Origin: Streptomyces canus
GTDB taxonomy: Bacteria; Actinomycetota; Actinomycetes; Streptomycetales; Streptomycetaceae
DNA: 64,000 bases
NCBI RefSeq assembly: GCF_041435015.1
Contig: NZ_CP107989.1
Span: 6,138,001 to 6,202,000 of the forward strand
Direction of reading: 5' to 3'
In this document: in pieces, positions 25,793 through 34,779 of the stretch
Layout of the letters: each line of letters begins with the position of its first letter
Numbering within the stretch: the stretch's first letter is position 1
The notes under the pieces: generated by a model
Told to the model about the DNA's origin: nothing
Database searches by the model: none
The model's input: the letters and a program-made list of their open reading frames with translations, nothing else
Made by a program: the position numbers and the translations under genes

Positions 25793-28183
25793 GTGGCCGC
25801 TCAGGCTCAACAATCCGCGGTCGGCTCGGTTCAGGACTCGATTCGGGACCACGAGATCGGCGTCGAACAGGAACATCTGGACCGGGTCTACCGGCGCCTG
25901 GAGGAGAAGATCCACGAGGCGGAGTTCCTGATGAACGACGCGGCCAAGCGCGGCCAGGTCGGCACACCGGGCGCTCTCGCCGAGCGGGACGCCCAGGTTT
26001 TCCGGGCCGGCGTGCACCTCAACCGGCTCAACAACGAGTTCGAGGACTTCCTCTTCGGCCGGATCGACCTGCTCCTCGGCAGGGACGGCAAGAAGGGGCC
26101 CGACGGTGCCTACACCGCCGTGGAGCCCGCCGAAGGCGCTGTCCGGGAGGACGACACCGCGGACATCGCGGAGACCCTGCACATCGGCCGGATCGGAGTC
26201 CTGGACTCCGAGTACGCGCCGCTGGTCATCGACTGGCGGGCGCCGGCCGCCGCCCCCTTCTACAGGTCCACTCCAGTGGATCCCGGGCGTGTCGTACGAC
26301 GCCGGGTGATCCGCTCCAAGGGCCGCAAGGTCCTCGGTGTCGAGGACGACCTGATGCGCCCCGAGCTCAAGGCCTTCCTCGACGGCCACGAGCTGCCCGT
26401 CATCGGCGACGGCGCCCTGATGGCCGCGCTGGGACAGGCCCGCAGCCACACCATGCGGGACATCGTCGCCTCCATCCAGGCCGAGCAGGACCTGGTCATC
26501 CGTGCCCCCGCCGCGTCCGTGACCTACGTCGAGGGCGGCCCCGGCACCGGCAAGACCGCCGTGGCCCTGCACCGGGCCGCGTATCTGCTCTACCAGGACC
26601 GGCGCCGCTACGCGGGCGGCATCCTCATCGTCTCGCCCACCCCGCTGCTCGTGGCGTACACCGAGGGCGTCCTGCCGTCCCTCGGCGAGGAGGGCCAGGT
26701 CGCCATCCGCGCGATCGGCTCCCTGGTCGACGGCGTCGAGGCAACCCTGTACGACTCCCCGGCCGTGGCCCGCGCCAAGGGGTCGTACCGGATGCTGAAG
26801 GTGCTGCGGAAGGCGGCGCGGGGGGCGCTGGAGCTGGGGAGCGGCAGCGAGGGGAGTGGTTCCGGGCAGCTCGCCTTCGGCGAGGAGGACACCTCCACCG
26901 CATCGTCCTCCGCACCCCCCAACCGCCTCCGCGTCGTCGCCTTCGGGCGCCGGCTCGAACTGGAGGGGGACGAGCTGGAAAACGTCCGCCGGAACGCCCT
27001 CAGCGGCACGGCGCCCGTCAACCTGCTGCGACCCCGGGCCCGCAAGCTGCTCCTGGACGCCCTGTGGGCGCGGTCCGGGGCGGGCACCCGGCACACCGAT
27101 CCCGAACTGGCGGCCGAGCTGCGGTCGTCGTTCGACGAGGACATCACCTCCGAGGACGGCTTCATCGAGTTCCTCGACGCCTGGTGGCCGGAACTCACCC
27201 CGAAGGCCGTCCTCGCCGCCATGGCCGACGAGCGGCGCCTCGGCCGCTGGGCCCGCCGCATCCTCAACCCCGGCGAGGTCCGCAGGGTCGCCCGCTCCCT
27301 CAGACGCGACGGCCTCTCCGTGCACGACATCGCCATGCTCGACGAGCTCCAGGCCGTCCTCGGCACCCCGGCCCGCCCGAAGAAGAGGCGCGAACTGGAC
27401 CCGCTCGACCACCTCACCGGCCTGGAGGAGCTGATGCCGGTCCGCGAGGAGTCGCAGCGCGAGCGGGCCGAGCGGCTCGCCCAGGAACGCGTCGAGTACG
27501 CCCACGTCATCGTCGACGAGGCCCAGGACCTCACGCCGATGCAGTGGCGCATGGTCGGCCGCCGCGGCCGGCACGCCACCTGGACGGTCGTGGGAGACCC
27601 GGCGCAGTCCTCCTGGTCCGACCCCGACGAGGCCGCCGAGGCCCGCGACGAGGCCCTCGGCACGCGTCCTCGCCGCCGCTTCCAGCTCACCGTGAACTAC
27701 CGCAACCCCTCCGAGATCGCCGACCTCGCGGCCAAGGTGCTGGCCCTCGCCATGCCCGGCTCGACCGCCCCTTCGGCCGTACGGTCCACCGGCGTACAAC
27801 CGCGTTTCGTGACAACGAACAACGGACGCGGCGCGCTCGCACGGAAGTCGCTGGGAGAGACCGCCCGAGAGGAGGCGGCCCGCCTCCTCGACCTCGTCGA
27901 CGGGACGGTGGGCGTCGTCGTCGCCATGAACCGCCGGGAGGAAGCCGCCCGCTGGCTCACCGGTCTCGGCGACCGGGTGGTGGCGCTCGGCAGCCTGGAG
28001 GCCAAGGGCCTGGAGTACGACGCGACGGTCGTCGTCTCCCCGGCCGAGATCGCCGACGAGTCGCCGGCCGGACTGCGGGTGCTCTACGTCGCCCTCACCC
28101 GGGCCACCCAGCAGCTGACGGTCGTCTCGGCGGAGCGCGACCAGCCGGACCGGGACGGAGTGCCCGATCTGCTGAGAGATTGA
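25793..28183 (+). CDS. helD: HelD-type UvrD-like helicase, RNA polymerase recycling factor
   Basis: 796 residues. N-terminal coiled coil (EQEHLDRVYRRLEEKIHEAE, about 25-90), Walker A GGPGTGKT at 248-255, Walker B/motif II HVIVDEAQDLTPMQWRM, motif III VVGDPAQSSW, motif VI VLYVALTRATQQL. This is the actinobacterial class of HelD, which rescues stalled RNA polymerase and can protect it from rifampicin. GTG start preceded by AAGGGGG. It is followed by the candidate small RNA and a terminator. Confidence 0.92.
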   Translation: MAAQAQQSAVGSVQDSIRDHEIGVEQEHLDRVYRRLEEKIHEAEFLMNDAAKRGQVGTPGALAERDAQVFRAGVHLNRLNNEFEDFLFGRIDLLLGRDGKKGPDGAYTAVEPAEGAVREDDTADIAETLHIGRIGVLDSEYAPLVIDWRAPAAAPFYRSTPVDPGRVVRRRVIRSKGRKVLGVEDDLMRPELKAFLDGHELPVIGDGALMAALGQARSHTMRDIVASIQAEQDLVIRAPAASVTYVEGGPGTGKTAVALHRAAYLLYQDRRRYAGGILIVSPTPLLVAYTEGVLPSLGEEGQVAIRAIGSLVDGVEATLYDSPAVARAKGSYRMLKVLRKAARGALELGSGSEGSGSGQLAFGEEDTSTASSSAPPNRLRVVAFGRRLELEGDELENVRRNALSGTAPVNLLRPRARKLLLDALWARSGAGTRHTDPELAAELRSSFDEDITSEDGFIEFLDAWWPELTPKAVLAAMADERRLGRWARRILNPGEVRRVARSLRRDGLSVHDIAMLDELQAVLGTPARPKKRRELDPLDHLTGLEELMPVREESQRERAERLAQERVEYAHVIVDEAQDLTPMQWRMVGRRGRHATWTVVGDPAQSSWSDPDEAAEARDEALGTRPRRRFQLTVNYRNPSEIADLAAKVLALAMPGSTAPSAVRSTGVQPRFVTTNNGRGALARKSLGETAREEAARLLDLVDGTVGVVVAMNRREEAARWLTGLGDRVVALGSLEAKGLEYDATVVVSPAEIADESPAGLRVLYVALTRATQQLTVVSAERDQPDRDGVPDLLRD

Positions 28184-28233
28184 ACTCTCGGTACGGGAAT
28201 GGTCTTTCGGGATCCGTTTGTTAGCCTGGACGT

Positions 28234-28370
28234 GACACCGGCCCGATCCAAGCCCCCGGGCCCAACCTTCGTCGCTACGAGCGACCACTTGCCGCGAGGC
28301 GAGCATGGCGGGTCGGTGTCATTGACCTGAGAGAGGCCCACGTCCATGTGACGTGGGCCTCTCTCGTCAT
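28234..28370 (+). ncRNA. Candidate structured small RNA or leader before malic enzyme
   Basis: A TAGCCT -10 hexamer at 28222-28227 places a transcript start near 28234. From there GACACCGGCCC (28234-28244) can pair with GGGTCGGTGTC (28310-28320), closing a multibranch region that holds GTCGC-TACGA-GCGAC and GCC-GCGA-GGC (GNRA tetraloop) hairpins. A perfect 16-bp terminator stem follows at 28329-28365. There is no reading frame. It could be an independent small RNA of ~135 nt or the read-through leader of malic enzyme. I recall small RNAs reported near this locus in S. coelicolor but cannot confirm it. Confidence 0.55.
28329..28365 (+). terminator. Very strong terminator upstream of malic enzyme
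   Basis: GAGAGAGGCCCACGTC and GACGTGGGCCTCTCTC form a perfect 16-bp stem with the 5-nt loop CATGT. It ends the candidate RNA and possibly helD transcripts. Confidence 0.9.
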
Positions 28371-28471
28371 GAACAAAAAGTCCGCAATCCAGTGTGGCTA
28401 ACGCCTACTCATCAGTAGGTGCGACCATCGGACGGCATCAGCGTCACAGGTGAAAGCAGAGGAAGTCGGCC

Positions 28472-29887
28472 ATGGCAACGGCGCCCAGCGTCTCCTACTC
28501 GATTACGGTCCGGCTGGAGGTGCCCGCAGGTGGTACCGCGGTCTCCCAGATCACCACGGCCGTAGAGTCCCACGGAGGCTCGGTGACCGGCCTCGACGTG
28601 ACCGCCTCAGGCCACGAGAAGCTCCGGATGGACGTCACCATCGCCGCGAGCTCCACGGCCCACGCCGACGAGATCGTCCAGCAGCTGCGCGGCATCGAGG
28701 GCGTCACACTCGGCAAGGTCTCCGACCGTACGTTCCTGATGCACCTCGGCGGCAAGATCGAGATGCAGTCCAAGCACCCCATCCGCAACCGTGACGATCT
28801 CTCGATGATCTACACGCCGGGTGTGGCGCGTGTCTGCATGGCGATCGCCGAGAACCCCGAGGACGCCCGACGCCTCACCATCAAGCGCAACTCCGTTGCG
28901 GTCGTGACGGACGGCTCGGCCGTGCTGGGTCTGGGCAACATCGGCCCCAAGGCCGCCCTCCCGGTCATGGAGGGCAAGGCGGCCCTCTTCAAGCGGTTCG
29001 CCGGCATCGACGCCTGGCCGCTGTGCCTCGACACCCAGGACACCGACGCGATCGTCGAGATCGTCAAGGCGATCGCCCCCGGGTTCGCCGGCATCAACCT
29101 CGAGGACATCTCCGCGCCGCGCTGCTTCGAGATCGAGGCCCGGCTGCGCGAGGCCCTCGACATCCCCGTCTTCCACGACGACCAGCACGGCACCGCGATC
29201 GTCGTCCTCGCCGCCCTGACGAACGCACTTCGCGTCACCGGCAAGGCAATTGAGAACATCCGGGTCGTCATGTCCGGTGCCGGCGCGGCCGGTACGGCCA
29301 TCCTCAAGCTGCTGATCGCGGCGGGCGTGAAGAACGCCGTCGTCGCCGACATCCACGGCGTCGTGCACGCCGGCCGTGAGGACCTCGTCGACGCCGCTCC
29401 GGGCTCGGCGCTGCGCTGGATCGCCGACAACACCAATCCCGAGGGCCTCACCGGGACGTTGAAGGAGGCCGTGCGCGGCGCGGACGTCTTCATCGGCGTC
29501 TCCGCCCCGAACGTCCTGGACGGCGCCGATGTCGCCGCCATGGCCGAGGGTGCGATTGTGTTCGCGCTCGCGAACCCCGACCCCGAGGTCGACCCGGCGG
29601 TCGCCCGTCAGACGGCGGCCGTCGTGGCCACCGGCCGCTCCGACTTCCCGAACCAGATCAACAACGTGCTGGTCTTCCCGGGTGTCTTCCGCGGTCTGCT
29701 GGACGCCCAGTCCCGCACGGTCAACACGGAGATGATGCTCGCGGCCGCGAAGGCCCTCGCGGACGTCGTCACCGAGGACGAGCTGAACCCGAACTACATC
29801 ATCCCGAGCGTCTTCAACGACAAGGTCGCGGGCGCGGTCGCGGGTGCGGTGCGGGACGCGGCGAAGGCCGCCGGGGCGACGGCGTAG
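28472..29887 (+). CDS. NAD(P)-dependent malic enzyme with N-terminal ACT domain
   Basis: 471 residues. ACT-like regulatory domain at about 8-85 (YSITVRLEVPAGGTAVSQIT), then the malic domain (DLSMIYTPGVARVCMAIAEN with the catalytic Tyr; SVAVVTDGSAVLGLGNIGPK) and the NAD domain (IRVVMSGAGAAGTAILKLL). Metal ligands sit in INLEDISAP and FHDDQHGTA. It decarboxylates malate to pyruvate. The ACT domain implies allosteric control by a small ligand. Confidence 0.94.
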   Translation: MATAPSVSYSITVRLEVPAGGTAVSQITTAVESHGGSVTGLDVTASGHEKLRMDVTIAASSTAHADEIVQQLRGIEGVTLGKVSDRTFLMHLGGKIEMQSKHPIRNRDDLSMIYTPGVARVCMAIAENPEDARRLTIKRNSVAVVTDGSAVLGLGNIGPKAALPVMEGKAALFKRFAGIDAWPLCLDTQDTDAIVEIVKAIAPGFAGINLEDISAPRCFEIEARLREALDIPVFHDDQHGTAIVVLAALTNALRVTGKAIENIRVVMSGAGAAGTAILKLLIAAGVKNAVVADIHGVVHAGREDLVDAAPGSALRWIADNTNPEGLTGTLKEAVRGADVFIGVSAPNVLDGADVAAMAEGAIVFALANPDPEVDPAVARQTAAVVATGRSDFPNQINNVLVFPGVFRGLLDAQSRTVNTEMMLAAAKALADVVTEDELNPNYIIPSVFNDKVAGAVAGAVRDAAKAAGATA

Positions 29888-29981
29888 GGCCTGCGTCTAC
29901 AGTGAGCGTCGGCTGTTCGGCTGTGAGGATTGCCACGGCGGTCCTCCGGCCCGGCGCGTCGCGGAACCGGGCGCTTCACGG

Positions 29982-30035
29982 CACCCTCTAGGGTGGCGCC
30001 ACGCCCAGGCCTCTGTTCGTGTGACCCCCTAGGGT
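29982..30035 (+). promoter_or_regulatory. Repeated TAGGGT motifs in hupA upstream region
   Basis: The 303-bp gap before hupA holds CACCCTCTAGGGTG (29982-29995, inverted repeat) and a second CCCCCTAGGGTG copy (TAGGGT at 30030-30035), about 41 bp apart. TAGGGT fits the Streptomyces -10 pattern TAGNNT, so two promoters or an operator pair are possible. No gene is seen in this gap. Confidence 0.4.
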
Positions 30036-30190
30036 GTTCATACGAGTCCTACGGGTGCCGGATTGGCTTTCCCGCAGCAGGTAGGGGCAGGATGCGTCCC
30101 TGGGCGCGAGCGCATCGGCTTCGCTGTGCCTCGTGTGCGGCCCCGCCGCGTGGCACACCCCAACGGCAAGAAGAACACGGGAGTAACAAC

Positions 30191-30472
30191 ATGAACCGCA
30201 GTGAGCTGGTGGCCGCGCTGGCCGACCGCGCCGAGGTGACCCGCAAGGACGCCGACGCCGTTCTGGCCGCGTTCGCCGAGACCGTCGGCGAGATCGTCGC
30301 CAAGGGTGACGAGAAGGTCACCATCCCCGGCTTCCTGACCTTCGAGCGCACCCACCGTGCCGCTCGTACCGCGCGCAACCCGCAGACCGGTGACCCCATC
30401 CAGATCCCGGCCGGCTACAGCGTCAAGGTTTCGGCGGGCTCCAAGCTCAAGGAAGCCGCCAAGGGCAAGTAG
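30191..30472 (+). CDS. hupA: HU family nucleoid protein HupA
   Basis: 93 residues, the standard HU length. MNRSELVAALADRAEVTRKD, then KVTIPGFLTFERTHRAARTA with the beta-arm motif TARNPQTGDPIQIPAGYS. It lacks the Lys/Ala-rich tail of the other streptomycete HU (HupS), so it is the HupA type. A 23-bp hairpin follows. Confidence 0.96.
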   Translation: MNRSELVAALADRAEVTRKDADAVLAAFAETVGEIVAKGDEKVTIPGFLTFERTHRAARTARNPQTGDPIQIPAGYSVKVSAGSKLKEAAKGK

Positions 30473-30512
30473 GTCCGACGGTGCGTCTCGGGACGACGTA
30501 CACGTCTCAGTA

Positions 30513-30560
30513 ACGCCAATGGGGCGGCCACCCGGAACCGGGTGGCCGCCCCATTGGCGT
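30513..30560. terminator. Bidirectional terminator between hupA and murA
   Basis: A perfect 23-bp stem (ACGCCAATGGGGCGGCCACC... on the left arm) with a 2-nt AA turn separates the convergent genes and should stop transcription from both sides. Confidence 0.93.
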
Positions 30561-30573
30561 AACAGAAGAGGGA

Positions 30574-31920
30574 TCAGCCGAGCGCCTTGCCCGGCAGCTC
30601 CACCTTCGCGCCCAGTTCCACGAGCTTCTCCATGAAGTTCTCGTAGCCGCGGTTGATGAGGTCGATGCCGTGGACCCGGGACGTGCCCTGGGCCGCCAGC
30701 GCCGCGATCAGGTACGAGAAGCCGCCGCGGAGGTCGGGGATGACCAGATCGGCGCCCTGGAGCCTGGTGGGGCCGGAGACGACCGCCGAGTGCAGGAAGT
30801 TGCGCTGACCGAAGCGGCAGTTCGAGCCGCCCAGGCACTCGCGGTACAGCTGGATGTGAGCACCCATCTGGTTCAGCGCGGAGGTGAAGCCCAGGCGGGA
30901 CTCGTAGACCGTCTCGTGGATGATCGACAGGCCCGTGGCCTGGGTGAGCGCGACCACCAGAGGCTGCTGCCAGTCCGTCTGGAAGCCCGGGTGCACATCG
31001 GTCTCGAGCGCGATGGACTTCAACTGGCCGCCGGGGTGCCAGAAGCGGATGCCCTCGTCGTCGATCTCGAAGGCACCGCCCACCTTCCGGTAGGTGTTCA
31101 GGAACGTCATCATCGAGCGCTGCTGGGCGCCCTTGACGTAGATGTTGCCCTCGGTCGCCAGCGCGGCGGACGCCCAGGAGGCGGCCTCCAGGCGGTCCGG
31201 CAGAGCGCGGTGGTTGTAGCCGCCGAGCCGGTCCACACCCGTGACGCGGATGGTCCGGTCGGTGTCCATCGCGATGATGGCGCCCATCTTCTGCAGGACG
31301 CAGATCAGGTCCTCGATCTCCGGTTCCACCGCGGCGTTCGAGAGCTCGGTGACACCTTCGGCGAGGACGGCCGTCAGCAGGACCTGCTCGGTCGCGCCGA
31401 CGGACGGGTACGGCAGCTGGATCTTCGTACCCCGAAGCCGCCGCGGCGCCTCCAGGAACTGCCCGTCCGCGCGCTTCTCGATCGTCGCGCCGAACTGCCG
31501 CAGCACCTCGAAGTGGAAGTCGATGGGCCGGCCGCCGATGTCGCAGCCGCCGAGGCCGGGGATGAAGGCGTGGCCGAGGCGGTGCAGCAGTGGACCGCAC
31601 AGCAGGATCGGGATGCGGCTGGAACCGGCGTGGGCATCGATGTCAGCGACGTTCGCGCTCTCGACGTGCGTCGGGTCCATCACCAGCTCGCCCGGTTCCT
31701 CACCCGGACGGACCGTCACCCCGTGCAGTTGCAGCAGTCCGCGTACGACCCGCACGTCACGGATGTCCGGAACGTTGCGCAGTCGACTCGGCTCGCTGCC
31801 CAGCAGGGCGGCGACCATGGCCTTCGGTACGAGGTTCTTCGCACCGCGGACCCGGATCTCGCCCTCCAGCGGGGTGCCGCCGTGGACAATCAGTACGTCG
31901 TCAGAGCCGTTGACGGTCAT
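30574..31920 (-). CDS. murA: UDP-N-acetylglucosamine 1-carboxyvinyltransferase MurA
   Basis: 448 residues, full length for MurA; first committed step of peptidoglycan precursor synthesis. PEP/UDP-GlcNAc-binding features include GAKNLVPKAMVAALL and LGGCDIGGRPIDFHF. The latter contains the active-site Cys, so the enzyme is of the fosfomycin-sensitive type, unlike mycobacterial MurA with Asp. ATG at 31920. Streptomyces often has two MurA copies; which one this is cannot be told here, though synteny suggests SCO2949. Confidence 0.93.
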   Translation of the reverse strand: MTVNGSDDVLIVHGGTPLEGEIRVRGAKNLVPKAMVAALLGSEPSRLRNVPDIRDVRVVRGLLQLHGVTVRPGEEPGELVMDPTHVESANVADIDAHAGSSRIPILLCGPLLHRLGHAFIPGLGGCDIGGRPIDFHFEVLRQFGATIEKRADGQFLEAPRRLRGTKIQLPYPSVGATEQVLLTAVLAEGVTELSNAAVEPEIEDLICVLQKMGAIIAMDTDRTIRVTGVDRLGGYNHRALPDRLEAASWASAALATEGNIYVKGAQQRSMMTFLNTYRKVGGAFEIDDEGIRFWHPGGQLKSIALETDVHPGFQTDWQQPLVVALTQATGLSIIHETVYESRLGFTSALNQMGAHIQLYRECLGGSNCRFGQRNFLHSAVVSGPTRLQGADLVIPDLRGGFSYLIAALAAQGTSRVHGIDLINRGYENFMEKLVELGAKVELPGKALG

Positions 31921-32164
31921 GTATCTCGCGTTCCGATGAGTCGGGCAGGGGGCAGAAGGGAAAGGGTAATCGCCGCCCACCCCCCTTCTGTAAGCCCAAG
32001 TGCCGCCCAGACACGTCATAGCTGTGTCACAACACGAACGGTTCCCTGTCGGGCACATGCGGTCACGGGCTCACGTTGTGCGCGTGGGGCGCATCGGTGC
32101 GCTCTGAGCTGCATCCACTGCCGTAGAGGCATTGCCTCCCCACGCGGAGGGAAGATGCGGGATC

Positions 32165-32746
32165 ATGTCTGGCATGACCGAGGTGTCCTCGCTCACAGGG
32201 CGGTTGCTCGTGGCAACGCCCGCCCTGGCGGACCCGAACTTCGACCGTGCGGTGGTGCTCCTTCTCGACCACGACGAGGAGGGCTCCCTCGGTGTCGTCC
32301 TCAACCGTCCCACCCCGGTGGACGTCGGTGACATCCTGGAGGGCTGGGCCGACCTCGCCGGTGAACCCGGTGTCGTCTTCCAGGGCGGCCCGGTCTCCCT
32401 GGACTCGGCCCTGGGGGTCGCCGTCATCCCCGGCGGCGGGGCCATCGACGGTGCCCCGCTGGGCTGGCGCAGAGTGCACGGCGCGATCGGACTGGTCGAC
32501 CTGGAGGCCCCGCCGGAACTGCTCGCCTCGGCCCTCGGCAGTCTGCGCATCTTCGCCGGTTACGCCGGCTGGGGCCCCGGCCAGCTGGAGGACGAGCTGG
32601 TGGAGGGCGCCTGGTACGTCGTCGAGTCGGAACCGGGGGACGTCTCCTCCCCGTCCCCCGAGAGACTCTGGCGCGAGGTCCTGCGCCGCCAGCGCAGCGA
32701 GCTGGCGATGGTGGCCACGTACGCGGACGACCCTTCGCTCAACTGA
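32165..32746 (+). CDS. YqgE/AlgH family protein (DUF179)
   Basis: 193 residues. LTGRLLVATPALADPNFDRA at the N-terminus and LGVVLNRPT, VFQGGPVSLD and IFAGYAGWGPGQLEDEL are DUF179 hallmarks. The biochemical function is unknown. ATG at 32165 or 32174; a GGAGGG lies ~10-14 nt before the first. Divergent from murA. Confidence 0.92.
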   Translation: MSGMTEVSSLTGRLLVATPALADPNFDRAVVLLLDHDEEGSLGVVLNRPTPVDVGDILEGWADLAGEPGVVFQGGPVSLDSALGVAVIPGGGAIDGAPLGWRRVHGAIGLVDLEAPPELLASALGSLRIFAGYAGWGPGQLEDELVEGAWYVVESEPGDVSSPSPERLWREVLRRQRSELAMVATYADDPSLN

Positions 32747-33022
32747 TCGCGCATGGTGGATCACTCGTGCGAGTGCCCGGAGCGGGGCTCGCGCGGGCAT
32801 CGCGGCCGGGAGGGAGACCGGTCGTATTCCACCTGCACCGGCTGCCGGCGACATTCGCGCCCGCGCCTACGAGTTGTGGCGCCGCGAGGCTCCACCGGCG
32901 GCCGCCTCCTCATCGCCCCGCCGACGGGCTGGGGCCGGGCGCGAACGCGGCGTCACCACCCGTGCCGCTCGTTGTACAAGCCAGGGATCCATAGTTCCCG
33001 CCGGTTGATTACTCTTGGCCGT

Positions 33023-33301
33023 ATGAGCACTCTCGAGCCCGAGCGCGGGACTGGTACGGGGACCCTCGTAGAGCCGACGCCGCAGGTGTCCCATGGCGAC
33101 GGCGACCACGAGCGCTTCGCCCATTACGTCCAGAAGGACAAGATCATGGCGAGCGCCCTCGACGGGACCCCCGTCGTGGCGCTGTGCGGCAAGGTGTGGG
33201 TGCCCGGCCGCGATCCCAAGAAGTACCCCGTGTGCCCCATGTGCAAGGAGATCTACGAGTCCATGGGCTCCGGGGACGACGACAAGGGCGGCGACAAGTA
33301 G
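33023..33301 (+). CDS. DUF3039 zinc-ribbon-like protein
   Basis: 92 residues. FAHYVQKDKIMASALDGTPV, then ALCGKVWVP and YPVCPMC give three cysteines of a probable zinc site. DUF3039 proteins are small conserved actinobacterial proteins of unknown function, here in the expected place after yqgE. The 276 bp before it hold no gene. Confidence 0.92.
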   Translation: MSTLEPERGTGTGTLVEPTPQVSHGDGDHERFAHYVQKDKIMASALDGTPVVALCGKVWVPGRDPKKYPVCPMCKEIYESMGSGDDDKGGDK

Positions 33302-33325
33302 GCCCGCTGCCCGGCTGAGCTTCGC

Positions 33326-33364
33326 GAGGCCCCTGAGGCGCGTTCCGCGCGCCTCAGGGGCCTC
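33326..33364 (+). terminator. Terminator after DUF3039 gene
   Basis: GAGGCCCCTGAGGCGCG and CGCGCCTCAGGGGCCTC form a perfect 17-bp stem with the loop TTCCG. Confidence 0.92.
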
Positions 33365-33377
33365 TTGCGTGTCACGA

Positions 33378-33461
33378 ATTGGTTGAGACCTCTTGTGGGC
33401 GTGTTCATGCAAGCCATAGCCTCCGTTGCGTTGAGCGAAACCGTCATTGCATATGTTGCAA
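33378..33461 (+). promoter_or_regulatory. dre-like site and TTGCA inverted repeat before hexosaminidase operon
   Basis: TTGGTTGAGACCTCT (33379-33393) matches 11 of 15 positions of the DasR operator core CTGGTCTAGACCACT, the N-acetylglucosamine regulator's site. A second dyad, TTGCA-tatgt-TGCAA (33447-33461), lies 23 bp before the first start and could bind a local regulator. DasR control would fit a chito-oligosaccharide operon. Both are sequence inferences. Confidence 0.45.
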
Positions 33462-33483
33462 CGCACGTCCGGAGGATCACTCC

Positions 33484-34779
33484 ATGAAGCTCTCCCCCCG
33501 CTTGCCCGCCCTGCTTCTGACGGCCCTGGTCGTCACGGCCTGCGCCCCCCAGGCCTCCTCCAACTCCTCCTCCGACAAGGACGAGAAGACCGGCACCCTG
33601 CGCGTCTGGCTCTTCCAGGAAGTCGGCAACCAGCCCAAGAAGAAGGTCGTCGACACCGCCGTCGCCGCCTTCGAGAAGGCCCACGAGGGCACCAAGGTCG
33701 CCGTCGAGTACATCCCGATCGAGACCCGCGCCCAGCGCGTCAAGGCCGCCTTCAACGACCCGTCCTCCGCGCCCGACGTGATGGAGTACGGCAACACCGA
33801 CACCGCCGGCTATGTGAAGGACGGCGGACTCCTGGACGTCACCAAGGAGTTCGGCGCCTGGAACGAGGCCAAGGACACCGACCCCACCGCGAAGACGTCG
33901 GTCACCGTGGACGGCAAGGTGTACGGCTCGCCCTTCTACGTCGGCGTCCGCGCGCTGTACTACCGGACCGACGTCTTCAAGAAACTCGGTCTGCAAGCAC
34001 CCAGGACGATGGCCGAGTTGGCCGAGACCGCCCGCAAGATCCGTGCCGCCGAGCCCGAGTTGTACGGCCTGGTCGTCGGCGGCGCCTACACGTACGGCGC
34101 GATGCCCTTCATCTGGGCCAACGGCGGTGAACTCGCGACCGGCAAGGGCGGCTCGTACGCCTCCGCGATCTCCGGCGCGGCCGCCCAGAAGGGCATCAAG
34201 GAGTACACCTCGCTCTTCACCGACGACAACTGCCCCGCCGCGAAGTGCGCCGGCATGGGCGGCAACGACACGATCACCGCCTTCGCGGCGGGCAAGGCCG
34301 GAATGGCGATCGGGGGCGACTTCAGCCATACGGCGGTGGAGGCCGGGAAGGTCAAGGGCAAGTACGCCGTGGTGCCGCTGCCGGGGGTCTCCGCGGGGTC
34401 GATCGCTCCCGCGTTCGCCGGTGGCAACAACATCGGGGTGCTGAAGAGCACGTCCCACCGGACGCTGGCGGTCCAGCTGATGGAGCAGCTCACGTCGAAG
34501 AAGACGCAGGCGTCGATGTTCGACGCGATGGGGTTCCTGCCGACGTTCGCGGACGTCCGGCAGCAGGTCGCGGCCGAGCAGCCGTATGTGAAGCCGTTCG
34601 CGCAGACCCTCGCGGCCGGGACGAAGTTCGTGCCCGCGTCGCCCGCGTGGTCGCAGATCGACTCCTCACTGGTGCTGCCGACGATGTTCCAGGAGGTCAT
34701 CAGCGGCAAGAAGAGCGTGGCGGCGGCCTCCGGGGAAGCGGCGAAGAAGATGAACGACGCGTTCGGAACCGTCGGGTGA
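33484..34779 (+). CDS. Extracellular sugar-binding lipoprotein (chito-oligosaccharide type context)
   Basis: 431 residues, family 1 solute-binding protein. Signal peptide MKLSPRLPALLLTALVVTAC with the lipobox Cys20 and a Ser/Asn-rich linker, then TLRVWLFQEVGNQPKKKVVD. A GGAGG lies 7 nt before the ATG. First gene of a four-gene operon with two permeases and a GH20 hexosaminidase, so the ligand is probably an N-acetylhexosamine-containing oligosaccharide. Confidence 0.92.
   Translation: MKLSPRLPALLLTALVVTACAPQASSNSSSDKDEKTGTLRVWLFQEVGNQPKKKVVDTAVAAFEKAHEGTKVAVEYIPIETRAQRVKAAFNDPSSAPDVMEYGNTDTAGYVKDGGLLDVTKEFGAWNEAKDTDPTAKTSVTVDGKVYGSPFYVGVRALYYRTDVFKKLGLQAPRTMAELAETARKIRAAEPELYGLVVGGAYTYGAMPFIWANGGELATGKGGSYASAISGAAAQKGIKEYTSLFTDDNCPAAKCAGMGGNDTITAFAAGKAGMAIGGDFSHTAVEAGKVKGKYAVVPLPGVSAGSIAPAFAGGNNIGVLKSTSHRTLAVQLMEQLTSKKTQASMFDAMGFLPTFADVRQQVAAEQPYVKPFAQTLAAGTKFVPASPAWSQIDSSLVLPTMFQEVISGKKSVAAASGEAAKKMNDAFGTVG

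Noticed and set aside
25778..28306. 842-codon open frame antisense to helD
   Set aside because: It mirrors the helD reading frame, has no domain, and its codon bias is the reflection of the real gene; typical of high-GC DNA.
32753..33022. Gene in the gap before DUF3039
   Set aside because: Open frames there are Arg/Ser/Cys-rich without start signals or coding bias.
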